The translations under genes were made by a program, and so were the position numbers. From contig JBATXM010000236.1 in assembly GCA_049673305.1 (NCBI GenBank), positions 35,978 through 99,977 of the forward strand: 64,000 nt of DNA, written 5' to 3'. Below, one piece after another: positions 1 through 7,827 of the stretch; within the stretch, counting starts at the first letter, position 1; every line of letters begins with the position of its first letter. The notes beneath the pieces were generated by a model, which was not told where the DNA came from, did not search any database, and worked only from the letters and a program-made list of their open reading frames with translations. The stretch is from GCA-003244245 sp049673305. GTDB lineage: Bacteria > Actinomycetota > Actinomycetes > Mycobacteriales > Pseudonocardiaceae.

Positions 1-135
1 TCCGAGATCGACGCGATCCGGGCGCAGGCAGCTGGCGAGGGCCGCCGCCTGCGGGACTACGTGCATGACGTCCGCATGCTCGCCACCTCAACTCGGACCC
101 AGCGGCTCCATGAGGTGCTCGACCACATCCCGTAG
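1..135 (+). CDS. C-terminal end of a protein cut by the window edge
   Basis: Frame 1 is open from the first base to a TAG at 133-135 and gives 44 residues rich in Arg, Ala and Leu, ending VLDHIP. The start lies outside the window. The short piece looks alpha-helical and has no motif I recognise, so no function is offered. No other gene follows on this strand for several kilobases, so it is the last gene of whatever operon it belongs to. Confidence 0.45.
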   Translation, partial: SEIDAIRAQAAGEGRRLRDYVHDVRMLATSTRTQRLHEVLDHIP

Positions 136-260
136 ATCTTCTCGTGATCAGTCCTGCTGTCACCGAGTTCGATCTCAGGGTTGCTGGGGCCGCAAGAGAC
201 TTCGCTAGAAGTACCTATTAGATTGAATTGAGTGGCTGTTGCGGTGTTCGGGTCATGGGG

Positions 261-639
261 TCAGCTGGATGTGTTGTCGGTGTGGCGTAGTAGGCCGGCG
301 AGGCGTTCGAGTTGTGTGGGGGTGGGGCGTGGGGCGGTGTCCACGATGTGGCGGATGTAGTTGGAGAGCGGCTGGGTGGGCTGTGGGCTTGGGTTGATGT
401 CGGTGGGGGTGGTGTCTGGTTGGTGGTGGGGCGCTGGCTGTAGGGCGGTGGTGGAGTCATCGGGGAGGTGCGGTGTGTGAGGTTGCTGGCGGCGGGCCAG
501 GGCAGACGCCCCCTTGTGTGGGTGCGGGCGGGGTTGGCAGTGCCGTGCTAGCCCGATGAGGGCGTGGTGGTATGGGCTGATGGTGAGCGGCTCGGCCTGG
601 TGTTGCGGGTCGTGCGGCGGGGGGCCGTGGACTGAATTT
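261..639 (-). pseudogene. Start-less fragment of a Pro/Thr-rich protein
   Basis: On the minus strand a frame stays open from just after a TAA near 640 to a TGA at 261-263. It contains no ATG or GTG that would give a sensible full-length protein. The C-terminal part reads like real coding sequence (LSNYIRHIVDT, then TQLERLAGLLRHTDN), preceded by a long Pro/His/Thr-rich linker and a helical start (TISPYHHALIGLARH). It lies after the TraB-like gene in the same orientation, so it may be the truncated next gene of that operon. The function is unknown. The shorter ORF at 218-460 in another frame looks like a shadow of this one. Confidence 0.4.
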
Positions 640-752
640 TGTTACTCTCGGTAGTTGAGTGTGGGCGCGCTGGGTTGCGGGGAGGGAATCAGTGGGTCGC
701 GTGCCAACCCAGGGTTCTTGGGGTTTCGGCTGATGATGGATGCATGACCCGC

Positions 753-856
753 ACTTCCCCGGAAGGCTGTTATTGCTGTTCAGGACAGGGAAGGCGCGCC
801 GGGGAAGTGGTGGGGAAACTTCCCCAGCGGGCCGGTGCTTCCCCGTCTAGTTCCCC
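753..856. repeat. Cluster of ACTTCCCC octamers at the 3' end of the translocase gene
   Basis: Three exact copies of ACTTCCCC lie at 753-760 (+), 801-808 (-) and 818-825 (+). One-base variants lie at 812-819 (GTTTCCCC, minus), 837-844 (GCTTCCCC) and 849-856 (AGTTCCCC). Two copies form the palindrome GGGGAAACTTCCCC at 812-825. The cluster overlaps the stop of the TraB-like gene. In Streptomyces plasmids the clt locus bound by TraB consists of 8-base repeats next to traB, so a TraB recognition site is a reasonable inference. Binding by a regulator is the alternative. Confidence 0.5.
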
Positions 857-3051
857 ACGTCGTCGTCACTCTTTCCGTGGTCGTTGTCGTCACGTTCGGT
901 GAGAGCTTGGGTGATGTCGTCGGCGCGGACCACGCTGTGGCCGTGGGATTTGCTGATCTCGATGCTTTCGTCGGCGAGCGCGGCTTTGAGGTCGGAGAAG
1001 CTCCAGCCCTCGTAGGCGGTCCGATTGAGTTCGGCCAGCCGTGTGAGCACCACCTGGGTCCGTACCCGGCGTTCCCCGCGCAGCACCTCGTGGATGTTGG
1101 CCAGGTGATCTATCTGCACCGGTTCGTCGGTGGTCTGTTCAAGGGCCACGTTCACGGTGCGGCCTTGTTTGGCCATCAGGTGGATGGCGCGGGTGATGAT
1201 GGGGGTGACGTGGTCGGGGGTGTGGGTTTCGGGGTCGTGGGCGGAGACGTAGTGGGTGCGGACGACGGTGTATTTAGTGTTGGTCCCAAACCCGCTGTTG
1301 ACGACGCAGGTACCGCGGTCGATGTTGTAGCGCAGGTCGGTGGCCCGACCCCCGTCGGCGAAGGCGGGTTTGCCGAGGATCATGTCGTTGGTGGCCTCGT
1401 TTCCCACGTGCAGGCAGGCCCGCATGCCGTACCGGTCGCGGACCTCGGCGGGCAGGGTCCGGTCGTCGGGGCGTTGGGTGGCAATCAAGAGGTGGATGTT
1501 GAACGCGCGGGCCATGTTGAGCAGGGTTTTCATGGCTAGGGTGGCTCGTCCGCTTTTGCCGCCGACCTGGTCGTCGCCGAAGAGGATGTGGACCTCGTCG
1601 ATGAACGTGAATAGCGGGTGCAGCCCGAGGTCTTTGCGGGCGGCCAGGTGTTTGGGTACCTTGTTAGCGCCCGGCGCGTGCGCTTCCAGGGTTTCCGCCC
1701 GTCGTTGCATGTCGGTGACCAGCCAGTCCAGCTGATCCGCGCAGGCGATGATCACGTCGGTGCCCATGCCGACCAGGAGCACGCTGGCGCGGGGGCGAAA
1801 GGCGTTCCAGTCGCCGGAGGGTTTGAAGTTCACGATCCGGATCTCTGCGGTTGGATCCAGGGCGACACCGAGGGCGAGGAGGCGCATGGTGGCGGTTTTG
1901 CCTTGTCCGGCGAGGGCGCCGAACAGCCAGTTCGTGCTGATCAGCGGCGCGGTGATGGGTTCACCGCGGATGGTCACGCCCCAGGGGACACCGTCGTAGA
2001 CGTCGACGGTGCCGTGGTGCAGCAGCGGCCAGGGTGGGGGTGGGCCGTCCAGGGCGCCCTGGTCGGCGACCCACAGATCGAGGATGTTGGCTTGGGGGCC
2101 GACTGCGGGCCAGGTCTCCACGTCCAGCCGCCCCAGGTTCGCGGCCAGCAGCTCTTTGCGGGCGATGACGTCGGAGGCTTTAGTACCGAGGGGCATCCGT
2201 AGTTGCACGGCGGTGCCGTGGCCATCGCGGCGGGCGGGGATGGTGTGGATGAGTTGGCCTCCGTTTTTGAAGAACCGGTTGAGCGGGGCAATGTTCAAGG
2301 TGGCCAGCGCGGTGGTGATCATCCTTTCGTCGATCCAGGGGTCGGGGTCGTCTTGGTCGGGGTGGAGTAGGAATCCCGCGCCGGGGGTGCGGTCGCGGCC
2401 CTCCCAGATCGCGGCGCCCAGCCAACCGACCGGCGCTGCTTTGAGCAGCCACGGCAGCACAGCCCCGAGCACGCCGAGCACGGTGTAGAGCCCGGCGAGC
2501 CAGGGCCACATCTCCGCCCGGTCAACGTAAGTGTTGATGATCGTGAGGACCCCGGCGAGGACCGCGACCAGGAGGCCGACGACCGTGGCGCGGTGCAGAG
2601 CGAGCCCGAGTTTGGCCCAGCGGGCCGTCGCGTCGGCGCGGATGAGCTCTTGCGCGGTGCGGCGGGTTTCCCGATCTCCGATCAGCCGGGCGGCGCGGGC
2701 GTCGGCGCGGAGGTCTCCGTGGGTGGCCCAGGTCCAGCCTTTGGTGATCCACCGGGCGTGCCCGCGCAGGAAGAACCAGCACAGCCGTGCGGCGTCCCGG
2801 GGTGCCTGGCGCACCCGATATTCCGCAACCGCCCTCAGCCGCGCCGTCCGCGGCGAGTCGGCCGCCCCCCGCGTTGGCCACCGGACTCGCCCAGACAAGA
2901 AGGCGAGGTTGTCTTCCTCGGAGAGCAGTTCCCCGTCCAGCACTGGGGGTGCTGGTGTCACCTCCGCGCCCGTCGTGGGCACCGGCGGTCCAGTCGGGCC
3001 CGCGGGCAGGGTCAGGTCGTTTACCGATGGTTGTCGTGGGTGGGTGGTCAT
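847..3051 (-). CDS. FtsK/SpoIIIE-like DNA translocase (TraB-like conjugation protein)
   Basis: A 734-residue protein with a polar N-terminus, two predicted membrane segments at about residues 150-205, and a RecA-like motor domain. A Walker A motif (GALAGQGKTATMR) lies near residue 378 and a Walker B-type stretch (FTFIDEVHIL) near 487, followed by LLIATQRPDD. This layout matches the septal DNA translocators of actinobacterial conjugative plasmids and AICEs, which are hexameric motors moving double-stranded DNA. The start at 3051 is chosen because its ATG overlaps the TGA of the upstream gene (ATGA). It is the third gene of a coupled operon. The C-terminus could hold the usual winged-helix DNA-reading domain, which would fit the octamer cluster at its 3' end. 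Confidence 0.8.
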   Translation of the reverse strand: MTTHPRQPSVNDLTLPAGPTGPPVPTTGAEVTPAPPVLDGELLSEEDNLAFLSGRVRWPTRGAADSPRTARLRAVAEYRVRQAPRDAARLCWFFLRGHARWITKGWTWATHGDLRADARAARLIGDRETRRTAQELIRADATARWAKLGLALHRATVVGLLVAVLAGVLTIINTYVDRAEMWPWLAGLYTVLGVLGAVLPWLLKAAPVGWLGAAIWEGRDRTPGAGFLLHPDQDDPDPWIDERMITTALATLNIAPLNRFFKNGGQLIHTIPARRDGHGTAVQLRMPLGTKASDVIARKELLAANLGRLDVETWPAVGPQANILDLWVADQGALDGPPPPWPLLHHGTVDVYDGVPWGVTIRGEPITAPLISTNWLFGALAGQGKTATMRLLALGVALDPTAEIRIVNFKPSGDWNAFRPRASVLLVGMGTDVIIACADQLDWLVTDMQRRAETLEAHAPGANKVPKHLAARKDLGLHPLFTFIDEVHILFGDDQVGGKSGRATLAMKTLLNMARAFNIHLLIATQRPDDRTLPAEVRDRYGMRACLHVGNEATNDMILGKPAFADGGRATDLRYNIDRGTCVVNSGFGTNTKYTVVRTHYVSAHDPETHTPDHVTPIITRAIHLMAKQGRTVNVALEQTTDEPVQIDHLANIHEVLRGERRVRTQVVLTRLAELNRTAYEGWSFSDLKAALADESIEISKSHGHSVVRADDITQALTERDDNDHGKSDDDVGN

Positions 3052-3368
3052 CGCCGATCCTTCCTGCGGGTCGGGGTGTGGATGATCTCGGTGACGGAGA
3101 ACATTCGGGCGATTGCGGCACCGGCGAATAGCGCCGGCACGCCGAGCGCCACCCCCCATGCCCGAGGGTCGGAGGTGAAGGTCACCACCAACCACTGCAC
3201 GCCGATGATCACTGCGGTGGTGCCCAGTGCCCGGGTGAGGTTCCCGCCCATCCGGGTGACCTCCTGGGTCTGCCGCGCCACCCGGTATGCACCGCGAGCA
3301 CCGCCACGGAACGCGGCCAGGACACCCAGCCCGGCCAACGCCACTACCACGACCAGCACCGCGCTCAT
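3048..3368 (-). CDS. Small membrane protein of the transfer operon
   Basis: A 106-residue protein with three hydrophobic segments at about residues 1-22, 47-65 and 71-90, and a short basic tail (TPTRRKDRR). It overlaps the genes on both sides by four bases (ATGA at 3365-3368 and 3048-3051), so it is translationally coupled to the zinc-ribbon protein before it and to the TraB-like translocase after it. Small integral membrane proteins (Spd type) are common in actinobacterial transfer operons and act in spread of the element. That role is inferred from context only. Confidence 0.65.
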   Translation of the reverse strand: MSAVLVVVVALAGLGVLAAFRGGARGAYRVARQTQEVTRMGGNLTRALGTTAVIIGVQWLVVTFTSDPRAWGVALGVPALFAGAAIARMFSVTEIIHTPTRRKDRR

Positions 3369-3700
3369 CGGGACTCATCCCCACCCTGGTGGGTGGTGGC
3401 CGGGCGGGATTCGTTGCGGCAGCACCGCCGGCAGTACCGGTACTCACTGAGCGCTGGGTGTCCATCCCGGGTGAGCGGGTGGCGCCACTGGCTGAACTGG
3501 TGGCCCTCGGCTTCGCAGGTGAGTACCGGCGCGCACGCTGAGCACAGCAACCGCCTACGGCTGCCGAATCGCCACCTCCGTGCGGTGGCGGCGGTCAGCG
3601 CGGTGCACTCGTTGGGGTAGTGCGCCTCGAACGCGGGGCTGCCTAGGGCGTCTCCGCACTGGTCACAGTGGACACTCACACAGGTGTGCACCTGTAGCAT
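3365..3700 (-). CDS. Cysteine-rich zinc-ribbon-like protein
   Basis: A 111-residue protein with several paired cysteines: CDQCGD near the N-terminus, CSAC and TC in the middle, and YCRRCCRNES near the end, plus several His residues. The spacing suggests two zinc ribbons. It starts with ATG at 3700 and is the first gene of the coupled three-gene operon with the small membrane protein and the TraB-like translocase. I do not recognise the family. DNA or protein binding is the usual role of such folds. Confidence 0.6.
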   Translation of the reverse strand: MLQVHTCVSVHCDQCGDALGSPAFEAHYPNECTALTAATARRWRFGSRRRLLCSACAPVLTCEAEGHQFSQWRHPLTRDGHPALSEYRYCRRCCRNESRPATTHQGGDESR

Positions 3701-4063
3701 GTTGATCTCCTCGATCGCTCGTCATGGGGTGGTGGGGAGACCCGGCTCGGCGACTCTGCTGGCAGGCACGTGACCGCCGGGCCGGGGAATCCTTGAGGTA
3801 GTGCCACGTCGCGGTGTTCACCGCCGTGAAGTGGCGTGCAGCGGGTTTCTGGCTTCTGATCAGCCGATACCGGTTGTCGAGCGGGCTTTCTCGCGGCCTG
3901 GAGAGCGGATCTCTGTTCGTTCGACGTGGCCCAGCTAACCGTTTACATGGCGCCATATAGCGCTTTAATGTGCCTTAATAGCTGGTCGGTGAAAGGGGTG
4001 GATTGTGGCGCGCTAGCGCGTTTCACCGTCAGCTGTTAGGCCACTGGTGACTAGTCTGAGCGC
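3701..4063. promoter_or_regulatory. Divergent promoter region with palindromic operator candidate at 3947-3963
   Basis: This 363-base gap separates the minus-strand transfer operon from the plus-strand GntR gene. I see no credible ORF. At 3947-3963 lies ATGGCGCCATATAGCGC, which is AT-rich for its surroundings and contains the short palindrome ATGGCGCCAT. A near-identical site lies at 7663-7679 in front of another operon next to a GntR gene. Divergent layout plus the shared site suggests that the element's GntR protein controls both transcripts. Confidence 0.5.
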
Positions 4064-4417
4064 GTGCCGATCAACCGCGCCGATCCCACCGCGATCACCG
4101 TGCAGATAGCCGAGGATCTCCGGCGCCGTATCGCCGAGGGTGAATTCGACGAACACCGCCGGATGCCATCGCTGCGGGCGCTCGCGGCTGAGTACGAGGT
4201 CGCGGAGCTGACCGCGCATGCCGCGGTGAAGCAACTGCAGAACGAAGGAGTGATCGTCTCTGCGCCGGGACGGGGCACCTACCTGCGAATCCCCGGCGAG
4301 ACGCCTGACGCCGATGACCTCGCTGACCAGGTTGCCGCCTTGGCGCTCGACGTGGCCGACATCCGGCGCCGGCTGGAGCAGTTGGAGCGGCGAAGTGGTG
4401 GGTCCGGTCATGAGTGA
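4064..4417 (+). CDS. Short GntR-family transcriptional regulator
   Basis: A 117-residue protein starting with GTG. Residues 1-75 form a GntR winged helix-turn-helix (AEDLRRRIAEGEFDEHRRMPS, then the recognition helix around LTAHAAVKQLQNEG and the wing GRGTYLRIP). The rest is a short charged helix with no effector-binding domain. Stand-alone GntR domains of this type (KorSA/Pra class) control transfer and replication genes of actinobacterial integrative elements. It is divergent from the transfer operon, with the candidate operator at 3947-3963 between them. Confidence 0.75.
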   Translation: MPINRADPTAITVQIAEDLRRRIAEGEFDEHRRMPSLRALAAEYEVAELTAHAAVKQLQNEGVIVSAPGRGTYLRIPGETPDADDLADQVAALALDVADIRRRLEQLERRSGGSGHE

Positions 4418-4498
4418 TGTTGGGGTGCATGCGTACAGAATCGTCGTCATGTCCTTTCTTCGGTAGACGACAGCGACGGACGAAGAAGGACAACGACA

Positions 4499-5671
4499 AT
4501 GTCCATGGACATCCAGACATCGGCGGACAAGCGCCTTGTCCCCAACGCTGTGCTCGTCCGCTTGCGTGAGGAACTCGGCTGGGGACGGCCGCGTCTGGCC
4601 AAGGAATTCGAGTTGATCGGTCGTCGCCACGGATTCGCCACTCCCGTGCCCGCAGCGATGGAAAAGCAGATTTATCGACTCGAGACTGGTCGTACCGTGC
4701 GGCCCACTCCGCTGTATTCGGAGCTGTACCGTCTCACCTTCAACCGATCCGCGCTGGATCTGTTCGGGGACCTTGCGACCGGGGTCCCGGCGGGCCCCAC
4801 GTGCACCGCGCGAAGCCATAAGTTCATCCCGATTTTTATTGGCACGGAAATGGCCGCAACGCTGCTCGCGGCGGGGACATGGAGTCACGTTGACGATCAG
4901 TGGACCCCATGCCGGCGTCTCGTGGTGGACCATCCCGCCGGCCGATGCCATCTCTACCTGTGGCCTTTCGGGGTGGCGCTGTTCCACCTCGTTGAGGAAC
5001 TCACACTGGAGTCGGTGGCTCACCTGTCGGTCTGGCGGCGCGTCACGTACGAGCAGAACATGCGATGGGCACGCGAGGCGCTCCGGGCGCTCACCGGGAG
5101 CGAGGTGGCCGGGCAGCTCTACGTCTTGAGTCTGTACTGGGTGGACCGGCCCGCCTGGCAGGGCCGGGAGCTGGAGACCGCGCTGCGGCTGCTCTGCATC
5201 CCCCGCGTGTTGTTGCAGCGAGCGGAGACGATCGACCAGTCGTGTCTCGCCCCCGCCGCCCTGGTGGAACGGGCTCTGCTCCAGGACGGGTTCGACCATC
5301 CCGAACTCGTCGACTTCGGGATGAAGGGCACCTCGCTGGGCTACGCCTCATGGTCTGGCGTCGTGTACTACCCAACAGCGCGAGATCGGGCGTTGCGGGA
5401 AGATGAGCTCATCACCTGTGAGCTGTCCGTGCAAGCTGTGTGGGCCTACTGTGATCACCTTCGGCGGCACGTCGAAAACGGAGTTGATCCCGTCGTGCCC
5501 GCCGAGTTCGGTTGGCGTTTTCTTCGTGGCGTTCGATCCCGACTGACCACGGAACGAGCGCAGGAAACGTCCCAACACCGCTCGATGCGTGACGCCGTGG
5601 TACAAACCAGCGGTCTGGATCGGCACCTGACCCAGGCACTGGAGATCCTTCGAGAATGCGACAAGACATGA
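4499..5671 (+). CDS. HTH transcriptional regulator, large XRE-like
   Basis: A 390-residue protein. Residues 10-60 resemble a helix-turn-helix of the XRE type (LVRLREELGWGRPRLAKEF, then an arginine-rich recognition part with IYRLETGR). The remainder is a long domain without membrane segments, rich in Trp, Leu and Arg, of unknown ligand. The start ATG at 4499 follows an AAGGA ribosome site at about 4485. Its stop overlaps the next gene, a cysteine hydrolase, by four bases (ATGA), so the pair is cotranscribed. Regulator plus hydrolase pairs of this kind are common in actinomycetes. The signal it senses is not evident. Confidence 0.6.
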   Translation: MSMDIQTSADKRLVPNAVLVRLREELGWGRPRLAKEFELIGRRHGFATPVPAAMEKQIYRLETGRTVRPTPLYSELYRLTFNRSALDLFGDLATGVPAGPTCTARSHKFIPIFIGTEMAATLLAAGTWSHVDDQWTPCRRLVVDHPAGRCHLYLWPFGVALFHLVEELTLESVAHLSVWRRVTYEQNMRWAREALRALTGSEVAGQLYVLSLYWVDRPAWQGRELETALRLLCIPRVLLQRAETIDQSCLAPAALVERALLQDGFDHPELVDFGMKGTSLGYASWSGVVYYPTARDRALREDELITCELSVQAVWAYCDHLRRHVENGVDPVVPAEFGWRFLRGVRSRLTTERAQETSQHRSMRDAVVQTSGLDRHLTQALEILRECDKT

Positions 5672-6225
5672 CGGTGACCACACACAAACCGGTACTCGTA
5701 GTGGTGGATGTGCAAAACGGGTTCATCACCGACCACTCGCGACCCGTGGTTCCGGTCATTGTCGATTTAGTGCGCCGGTGGCAAGCCGCTCACGGCGAGG
5801 TCGTTTTCAGTCGATACCTCAACTACCCCAACAGCCCTTTTGAGCGGCTCATCGGATGGACCAAGATGGCCAGCGGCCCGGAAACCGAACTCGTCGCCGA
5901 ACTCGCCCCCTACGTCGGCCCGCACACACCCGTCATCGACAAACACATCTACACGCTGTTCACCCCCGAGGGCACCCACCTGGTCCACGAACGTGGGTGG
6001 ACCGATCTCTACCTCTGTGGCATCGACACCGACAGCTGCGTCCTCAAAACCGCCGCCGACGCTTTCGAGCGAGACCTCACGCCCTGGATCCTCCAGGACG
6101 CCTGCGCCAGCCACGCCGGCCCGGAAGCCCACAACGCCGGCCTGTTCCTCGCCAGACGATTCATCGGTGCCAACCAGATCATTCCCACCACCGGTCTCCC
6201 CGAGTCCGTCCTCGCTCCTGTCTGA
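5668..6225 (+). CDS. Isochorismatase-like cysteine hydrolase
   Basis: A 185-residue protein with the full triad of the isochorismatase fold: Asp in VVVDVQNGF near residue 15, Lys in VIDKHIYT near 90, and Cys in TDSCVLKTA near 117. Members hydrolyse isochorismate, nicotinamide or other amides and esters; the substrate cannot be read from the sequence. The start at 5668 is preferred over the in-frame ATG at 5656 because it makes an ATGA overlap with the upstream regulator. It converges with the gene ending at 6281. Confidence 0.8.
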   Translation: MTVTTHKPVLVVVDVQNGFITDHSRPVVPVIVDLVRRWQAAHGEVVFSRYLNYPNSPFERLIGWTKMASGPETELVAELAPYVGPHTPVIDKHIYTLFTPEGTHLVHERGWTDLYLCGIDTDSCVLKTAADAFERDLTPWILQDACASHAGPEAHNAGLFLARRFIGANQIIPTTGLPESVLAPV

Positions 6226-6280
6226 TCGTGACGAAGCGTCCCCGCAGGCCCCCGACCCCGCCGTAACCCGGTCCTGGTCC

Positions 6281-6877
6281 TTAGGTGGGTTGGTCGCGTA
6301 GCGCGGTGCGCAGTGCCGCGAAAACGTCGAACTCCCGGCACAGTCGCCGCGCGTCCGCCTCAGGCGGGTGAGTCCAGGTGATCGGCCCGTGCTCGGTCAT
6401 GGTGGGCGGCAACGCCAGGGTGCCGGTGGCCCGGTGCACCCAGGCCGGCCAGGGCAGCGCTCCCTCGGCGCACCGCCCGGCCAGCAGCACCCAGTGCTCC
6501 GGCGTCTCAGGGTGAATCAGCGTGGGTGGGGGGCGGTGGTGGTTGAGGATCCCGGTGACCTGCGCGGCCAACAGCACGGGGATGGCCAAGGCCACGGTGT
6601 CGGGTTCCAGAGTCAGCCACACCTGGTGACCGCATACGGTGACCGGCCAGCCCCACGCCTGATAGCAAACCCCGGCGACCAGTGGGTCTGTCTCGCCGTG
6701 GATGCCCTCATGCGGGGACGATGTGGGTGGGGGATTGGCGGCGCGGTGGTTGGTCATGCACAGGGGGCGGGGCATGCCGTGGCCGGGGGTGAGCGTCTCC
6801 CCGAGGTCCGGCGCGGGCACAGATCCAGTCGGCGCCTGCTCCTGCCGCTGCTCCGCGGCCTCGGTGTGCTCTGTCAT
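6281..6877 (-). CDS. Unknown protein, last gene of a four-gene coupled operon
   Basis: A 198-residue protein. The first 70 residues are polar and disordered. From about residue 80 there is a compact domain with WPVTVCGHQVWLTLEPDT, then an Ala/Val helix, then LLAGRCAEGALPWPAW and a C-terminal helix. The style recalls small accessory proteins of actinobacterial integrative elements, but I do not recognise the family. The start at 6877 is set by its ATG overlapping the TGA of the preceding small gene. It is the 3' end of an operon whose four genes all overlap. Confidence 0.6.
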   Translation of the reverse strand: MTEHTEAAEQRQEQAPTGSVPAPDLGETLTPGHGMPRPLCMTNHRAANPPPTSSPHEGIHGETDPLVAGVCYQAWGWPVTVCGHQVWLTLEPDTVALAIPVLLAAQVTGILNHHRPPPTLIHPETPEHWVLLAGRCAEGALPWPAWVHRATGTLALPPTMTEHGPITWTHPPEADARRLCREFDVFAALRTALRDQPT

Positions 6878-7122
6878 GTCCTGTCTCCGGTGGGCAACAG
6901 TGGGCGTGCCCGGGTCGCGGGCCGATGAAGGATTCTTGGGTGGATCACGGCGGGACCGAGGGCCGTCGGGTGCGCCTCGGGCCCACAGGTGCCCGGGTCC
7001 GGCCATCCGCCCCCGGGCACCTGTGGGAAGGAGGCGGGGGGACGGCCGGGGTCTGGCGTGGCGCGGTGAAGGTGAGTCATCTGTCCGTGCCACGCTCTGG
7101 GGGCGCGATGCCGGTGTGTCAT
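6874..7122 (-). CDS. Small His/Pro-rich protein of the coupled operon
   Basis: An 82-residue, basic, His- and Pro-rich protein starting MTHRHRAPRAWHGQM. The support is positional. Its ATG at 7122 overlaps the TGA of the upstream gene (7119-7121), and its own TGA at 6874-6876 overlaps the ATG of the next gene (6877). Two exact ATGA junctions in one short frame are unlikely by chance. No domain is recognised and the composition suggests disorder. A chance reading frame inside an untranslated spacer remains possible. Confidence 0.45.
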   Translation of the reverse strand: MTHRHRAPRAWHGQMTHLHRATPDPGRPPASFPQVPGGGWPDPGTCGPEAHPTALGPAVIHPRILHRPATRARPLLPTGDRT

Positions 7123-7520
7123 CGGGAGTGGCTCGGCGATGTGCTTTCCCGGGTGCAGCGCTCGCACCCGGTGGGGAGGGGAGGGCCGATCGCCACTGTT
7201 CGGCTGCCCCGGGCATACAGCAGCCAGTCGGGTTGGCGCAGCCAGTGACTCGCCTCGAGGTGCACCCAACAGCGCCGACGACGCAATCCGAACACCGCAC
7301 CCGGACGACGACATGACCGGCAACGACCCCGGTGATCCACCGGGTGGGCCAGGAGCAGGGCATATAGCGCGCCGCTGACTCGGCACCGCAGCGAGCCGAT
7401 CCCGTCTTCAGCGCCAATCCCGGCGCGCACACCATCGGCCAAGGTCCGCCGCAGCACCGTGCACATGAAGTCATAGCTGGCCCGGTACTCCGAGGCGCCA
7501 TGGCGGAGTATCGGCCTCAC
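7119..7520 (-). CDS. Cysteine-containing protein, paralogue of the gene at 8580-9113
   Basis: A 133-residue protein with GSLRCRVSGALYALLLAHPV, then a CRSCRRP pair and EASHWLRQPDWLLY. The same blocks occur in order in the product of 8580-9113 (there GSLRCRASGALYALL, CRACRRP, EASYWLRQPEWFLY), so the two are clear paralogues. The cysteines suggest a small metal site. The GTG start at 7520 overlaps the stop of the short upstream gene. The family is not recognised. Both copies lie next to and opposite a GntR gene. Confidence 0.65.
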   Translation of the reverse strand: MRPILRHGASEYRASYDFMCTVLRRTLADGVRAGIGAEDGIGSLRCRVSGALYALLLAHPVDHRGRCRSCRRPGAVFGLRRRRCWVHLEASHWLRQPDWLLYARGSRTVAIGPPLPTGCERCTRESTSPSHSR

Positions 7521-7645
7521 GCCCCCACCGTCTGCCCGGCCGCCGTCGGCAGCTGGGGTGGCGTGCGGAGGTCTGGCCCGCAGGGTCGCCTGCTCCCTGT
7601 CGCGCCGTGCCGCGTCCTACGGTCGTTGACCAGGATGATCGTCAT
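7517..7645 (-). CDS. Short leader gene of the coupled operon (42 aa)
   Basis: A 42-residue ORF starting MTIILVNDRRTRHG. The start of the corresponding gene in the second operon (9100-9402) reads MTSTLVNDRGARRD, so the N-terminus is conserved between the two operons although this copy is much shorter. Its TGA at 7517-7519 overlaps the GTG start of the next gene. Both features support a real, translated gene. It may be a truncated version of the 100-residue paralogue. Confidence 0.5.
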   Translation of the reverse strand: MTIILVNDRRTRHGATGSRRPCGPDLRTPPQLPTAAGQTVGA

Positions 7646-7662
7646 CTCACGCCACCTCGCTC

Positions 7663-7679
7663 ATGGCACCATATGGCAC
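7663..7679. promoter_or_regulatory. Candidate operator shared with 3947-3963
   Basis: The 17 bases ATGGCACCATATGGCAC match the site at 3947-3963 with three purine substitutions. It lies 17 bases before the ATG of the four-gene minus-strand operon and about 150 bases before the GntR gene on the plus strand. It contains two GGCAC words and the palindrome CCATATGG. A partial third copy (GCGCCATATATGC-like, offset) is at about 7729-7742. I infer a repressor site of one of the GntR proteins. Confidence 0.5.
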
Positions 7680-7827
7680 CCTATTGTGCTTCTACACTCG
7701 CACCTCGGCGTGAGGGAAGTCAATAGAGCGCGCCATATATGCTTGGTGGGTGGCTGCCCAGGGAAGGTGACGCCTGACAGTGGCCGCGCTGAGTCTCGTA
7801 TCGGGCGTCGCGGAGGGAGGCGAGGGC

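Noticed and set aside
835..1539. Long plus-strand ORFs opposite the TraB-like gene
   Set aside because: Gly/Val-rich antisense frames without family motifs; the minus-strand gene has Walker motifs and coupled neighbours.
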